Assembly (NCBI RefSeq): GCF_902499175.1
Contig: NZ_CABVQC010000029.1
Location: forward strand, 1-64,000
Direction of reading: 5' to 3'
DNA length: 64,000 nucleotides
Source of the DNA: Burkholderia aenigmatica
GTDB taxonomy: Bacteria; Pseudomonadota; Gammaproteobacteria; Burkholderiales; Burkholderiaceae
Positions 61,346 to 64,000 of this stretch are shown here, piece after piece. Within the stretch, counting starts at the first letter, position 1, and every line of letters starts with the position of its first letter. The notes under the pieces are model-generated. The model was given only the letters and a program-made list of their open reading frames with translations, was not told the DNA's origin and ran no database searches. The position numbers and the translations under genes are program-made.

Positions 61346-62857
61346 TCAGGCGCCCCGAGCCGGATCGGCGACGGCGCGCGTGGCCGCAGACGCAAGCGCA
61401 TCCGCCGCCTGCTCCCGCGCGGCACCGCGCTTCGCCAGCTTCCAGCCGACCACCAGCGCGAGCACGACGACCGGAATCGTTGCGATGGTCCACGTGCCGC
61501 CCGGATAGTCGAATGCCATCAGCACCAGCACGCCGACGAGGAAGGCCAGCGTGAGCCACGACGTGAACGGCGCGCCGGGCATCCGGAACGACACGGCCTT
61601 CAGCTCGCCGCGATCGACCGCGCGACGGAACAGGATCTGGCACATCACGATGAAACCCCATGTCGTGATGATCCCGAGCGACGCCATGTTCAGCACGATC
61701 TCGAACGCCTGGGCCGGCACGATGTAGTTCAGCGGCACGCCGATCGCATTGATCGCGACCGTGATCAGGATCCCGCCGTACGGCACGCCGCGCGCGTTCA
61801 TCCGCGACACGAAGCGCGGCGCCGAGCCGCCCATCGCGAGCGAGCGCAACACGCGCCCGGTCGAATAGAGGCCGGAGTTCAGGCTCGACAGCGCGGCGGT
61901 CAGCACCACGACGTTCATCACGGTGCCGACGTACGGCACGCCGAGCTTGCTGAAGAACGTCACGAACGGGCTTTCGTGCGCGCTGTATGCGGTCCACGGC
62001 AGCAGCATCGTCAACAGCACGACCGAGCCGACGTAGAACAGCGCAATGCGCCACATCACACTGTTGATGGCTTTCGGCAAGACCTTGCGCGCATCGGCGG
62101 TCTCGCCCGCCGCGACGCCGACGAGCTCGATGCTCGCGTACGCGAACACGACGCCCTGCACGATCAGCACGGCCGGCAGGATGCCGTGCGGAAAGATCCC
62201 GCCGTGATCCGCGACCAGGTGAAGCCCCGGCATCTGGCCGGCGACCGGATGGCCGCTCGCGAGGAACACGGCGCCGACCGCGAGGAACACCGCGAGCGTC
62301 CCCACCTTGACGATCGAGAACCAGAATTCCATCTCGCCGAACACCTTCACGCCGATCATGTTCATCACCGACACGATCCCGAGCGCGCCGAGCGCGAACA
62401 CCCACTGCGGCACGTCGGTGAACACGGCCCAGTACTTCATGTAGATCGCGACTGCGGTGATGTCGACGATGCCGGTCGTCGCCCAGTTCAGGTAGTACAT
62501 CCAGCCCGCGACGAACGACGCGCGCTCGCCCATGAACTCGCGTGCGTACGACACGAAGCTACCGCTGGTCGGCCGGTGCATCACGAGCTCGCCGAGCGCG
62601 CGCATGATCAGGAATGCGAACACGCCGCAGACGAGATACACGAGCGCGAGCGCGGGCCCCGCGTGCTGCAGGCGCCCACCCGCCCCGAGAAAGAGGCCGG
62701 TGCCGATCGCACCGCCCATCGCGATCATCTGCACGTGCCTCGGCTTCAACTGCTTCGCATAGCCGGCTTCGTGCGACGCGAACATCGCATCGGGGTCGGC
62801 ATGACGGGAATCCGCGCCGCCGGCCGGATCGGCCGGGCGCTCGCTGCTGTGTTTCAT
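61346..62857 (-). CDS. ansP: L-asparagine permease AnsP
   Basis: A 503-residue amino acid/proton symporter of the APC family with 12 membrane helices. As I recall the E. coli AnsP sequence, much of this chain is near-identical in pattern: IAMGGAIGTGLFLGAGGRLQ, HRPTSGSFVSYAREFMGE, GWMYYLNWATTGIVDITAVA, VVLTAALSSLNSGLYSTGRV, and PGAPFTSWLTLAFL. It should import asparagine. It starts 107 bp after the aspA stop on the same strand, so uptake and use of asparagine/aspartate are linked. Confidence 0.93.
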   Translation of the reverse strand: MKHSSERPADPAGGADSRHADPDAMFASHEAGYAKQLKPRHVQMIAMGGAIGTGLFLGAGGRLQHAGPALALVYLVCGVFAFLIMRALGELVMHRPTSGSFVSYAREFMGERASFVAGWMYYLNWATTGIVDITAVAIYMKYWAVFTDVPQWVFALGALGIVSVMNMIGVKVFGEMEFWFSIVKVGTLAVFLAVGAVFLASGHPVAGQMPGLHLVADHGGIFPHGILPAVLIVQGVVFAYASIELVGVAAGETADARKVLPKAINSVMWRIALFYVGSVVLLTMLLPWTAYSAHESPFVTFFSKLGVPYVGTVMNVVVLTAALSSLNSGLYSTGRVLRSLAMGGSAPRFVSRMNARGVPYGGILITVAINAIGVPLNYIVPAQAFEIVLNMASLGIITTWGFIVMCQILFRRAVDRGELKAVSFRMPGAPFTSWLTLAFLVGVLVLMAFDYPGGTWTIATIPVVVLALVVGWKLAKRGAAREQAADALASAATRAVADPARGA

Positions 62858-62964
62858 CGTGAGTCTCCGTTGTTTCTTGATGTGCCGCGCCCCGCGCAGG
62901 GGGCGCGTCTGGATCTATCGCGCGCGGGCCGCCGGCAGCCTGTGCCGGTGCCGCGCAGCCGGCG

Positions 62965-64000
62965 TCAAAGCACGCGCGGCCGGATCAGCGCTTCGGGCTG
63001 CAGCGCCTCTTCGACCTGCGCGTCGGTCATCCACGCGCGCTCCAGCACGACCTCGCGGATCGACTTGCCGGTCGCGTGCGCTTCGGCCGCCACGGCGGTC
63101 GCGCGCTTGTAGCCGATGTACGGGTTCAGCGCGGTCGCGAGCGCGACCGAGCGCTCCATCGTTTCGCGCAGCCGCTCCGGATTCGCGGTGATCCCGCTCA
63201 CGCACCGCTGCGCGAGCGTCGTACACGCGGCCGTCAGATGGCTGAAGCTGCGGAACAGCGCGCTGGCGATCACCGGCTCGAACGCGTTGAGCTGAAGCTG
63301 CCCGGCTTCGGCCGCGAAGGTCACGGTCAGGTCGTTGCCGATCACCTCGAACGCGACCTGGTTGACGACTTCCGGGATCACCGGATTCACCTTGCCGGGC
63401 ATGATCGACGACCCCGCCTGCACGGCTGGCAGGTTGATCTCGCCGAACCCCGCGCGCGGGCCGCTCGACAGCAGCCGCAGGTCGTTGCAGATCTTCGACA
63501 GCTTGACCGCGATGCGCTTGAGCACGCCCGACACCTGCACGAACGCGCCGCAATCCTGCGTCGCTTCGATCAGGTTCGGCGCGGTGCTCAGGTCGAGCCC
63601 GGTAATGCGCCGCAGCGCCACCAGCGCCTTCTCCGCATACTCCGGATGCGCGGTGATCCCGGTGCCGATCGCGGTCGCGCCGAGGTTGATCTCGCGAATC
63701 AGCCAGCCGGCTTCCTGCAGGCGCGCAATGTCTTCCGTCAGCATCACCGCGTAGGTCGAGAATTCCTGGCCGAGCGTCATCGGCACCGCGTCCTGCAACT
63801 GCGTGCGGCCGAGCTTCAGCAGACCGGCGAACGCGTCGGCCCGCTCCGCGAACGCGTCGCGCAGGCGCGCCATCGCTTCGATCAGGTGCTCGACCGCGAA
63901 GCAGGTCGCGACCCGGATCGCGGTCGGATAGACGTCGTTGGTGCTCTGCGCGAGGTTGACGTGCTCGTTCGGATGCAGGTACTCGTACTGCCCGCGTGCG
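62965..64000 (-). CDS. aspA: Aspartate ammonia-lyase, 5' end cut by the window
   Basis: The C-terminal 345 or so residues are present; the frame remains open to the right edge. Reading in from the edge gives QYEYLHPNEHVNLAQSTND, then PTAIRVATCFAVEHLIEAM, which contains the family's SxxxxxxPTA motif. The signature GSSIMPGKVNPVIPEVVNQV favours aspartase over fumarase, which has NPTQCEA there. A substrate-binding stretch is ATAIGTGITAHPEY. It converts aspartate to fumarate and ammonia. Followed by ansP (107 bp), it forms an asparagine/aspartate use operon. Confidence 0.93.
   Translation of the reverse strand, partial: ARGQYEYLHPNEHVNLAQSTNDVYPTAIRVATCFAVEHLIEAMARLRDAFAERADAFAGLLKLGRTQLQDAVPMTLGQEFSTYAVMLTEDIARLQEAGWLIREINLGATAIGTGITAHPEYAEKALVALRRITGLDLSTAPNLIEATQDCGAFVQVSGVLKRIAVKLSKICNDLRLLSSGPRAGFGEINLPAVQAGSSIMPGKVNPVIPEVVNQVAFEVIGNDLTVTFAAEAGQLQLNAFEPVIASALFRSFSHLTAACTTLAQRCVSGITANPERLRETMERSVALATALNPYIGYKRATAVAAEAHATGKSIREVVLERAWMTDAQVEEALQPEALIRPRVL

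Noticed and set aside
1..64000. Mobile elements, CRISPR arrays, tRNA or rRNA genes
   Set aside because: I saw no transposase or integrase domains, no regularly spaced repeats, and no tRNA-like or rRNA-like stretches on either strand. A covariance-model search would be needed for certainty.

Overview
This window is GC-rich DNA from a Burkholderia-type betaproteobacterium. The call rests on codon use with strong G/C third positions, on many LysR regulators divergent from the genes they flank, and on protein sequences that read like Burkholderia cepacia complex homologues. The low density of housekeeping genes and the abundance of accessory metabolism would fit a secondary chromosome, but that is inference. 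I see about 50 protein-coding genes. I see no rRNA, tRNA, CRISPR array, insertion sequence or prophage. Annotated starts were chosen from Shine-Dalgarno spacing, family length and stop/start overlaps.

Layout. 143-7069 (minus): a four-gene cluster encoding a circularly permuted ATP-grasp protein, an alpha-E protein and two transglutaminase-fold proteins, the last fused to a putative amidoligase domain. This is a conserved but biochemically obscure peptide-ligation-like set. 7671-8669: a LysR regulator, then about 700 bp of AT-rich, dyad-rich DNA. 9383-20512 (plus): a biofilm polysaccharide locus, with two small exported or membrane proteins, pgaABCD for poly-beta-1,6-N-acetylglucosamine, a dedicated glmS and a translationally coupled exported protein of unknown role. 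20570-22941: DUF3626, cytochrome c and GNAT genes. 23040-27102: an amino-acid-binding protein, a thiazoline-carboxylate hydrolase-like protein and an M20 carbamoylase, divergent from a GcvA-like LysR. 27225-30006: an orphan antitoxin, then ahpC-ahpF. 30133-33867: a LysR divergent from a YfcC transporter and M20D amidohydrolase pair. 34869-37855: a class III aminotransferase, a carboxymuconolactone-decarboxylase-like protein and a C45 acyltransferase behind a palindromic operator. 38043-44492: a fused double ABC exporter, LysR, MAPEG and alanine racemase. 44642-47981: an enoyl-CoA hydratase, and an MFS exporter divergent from a LysR. 47994-50606: duplicated DUF3592 proteins, an exported protein and a lipoprotein. 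50747-52273: a LysR divergent from a small DMT transporter.

52314-57422 (minus) is the most unusual part. It is a tightly coupled five-gene chemosensory-like array: a membrane CheA-like kinase with its own sensor and HAMP but no CheW-like domain, a short membrane-anchored MCP-tip protein, a CheX-type protein, a degenerate receiver fused to a CheC/CheX-type domain, and a canonical CheY. No cheW, cheR or cheB is present in the window. It is followed by actP with its DUF485 partner (acetate uptake), an esterase, and an aspA-ansP operon for asparagine and aspartate use that is cut by the right edge.

Best candidates for undescribed biology are the CheW-less kinase/phosphatase array, the ATP-grasp/transglutaminase set containing a Cys-to-Ser transglutaminase, and the unknown proteins bracketing pgaABCD-glmS. 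Several strong palindromes and a terminator without an obvious upstream gene suggest regulatory sites or small RNAs that a gene-only annotation would miss.
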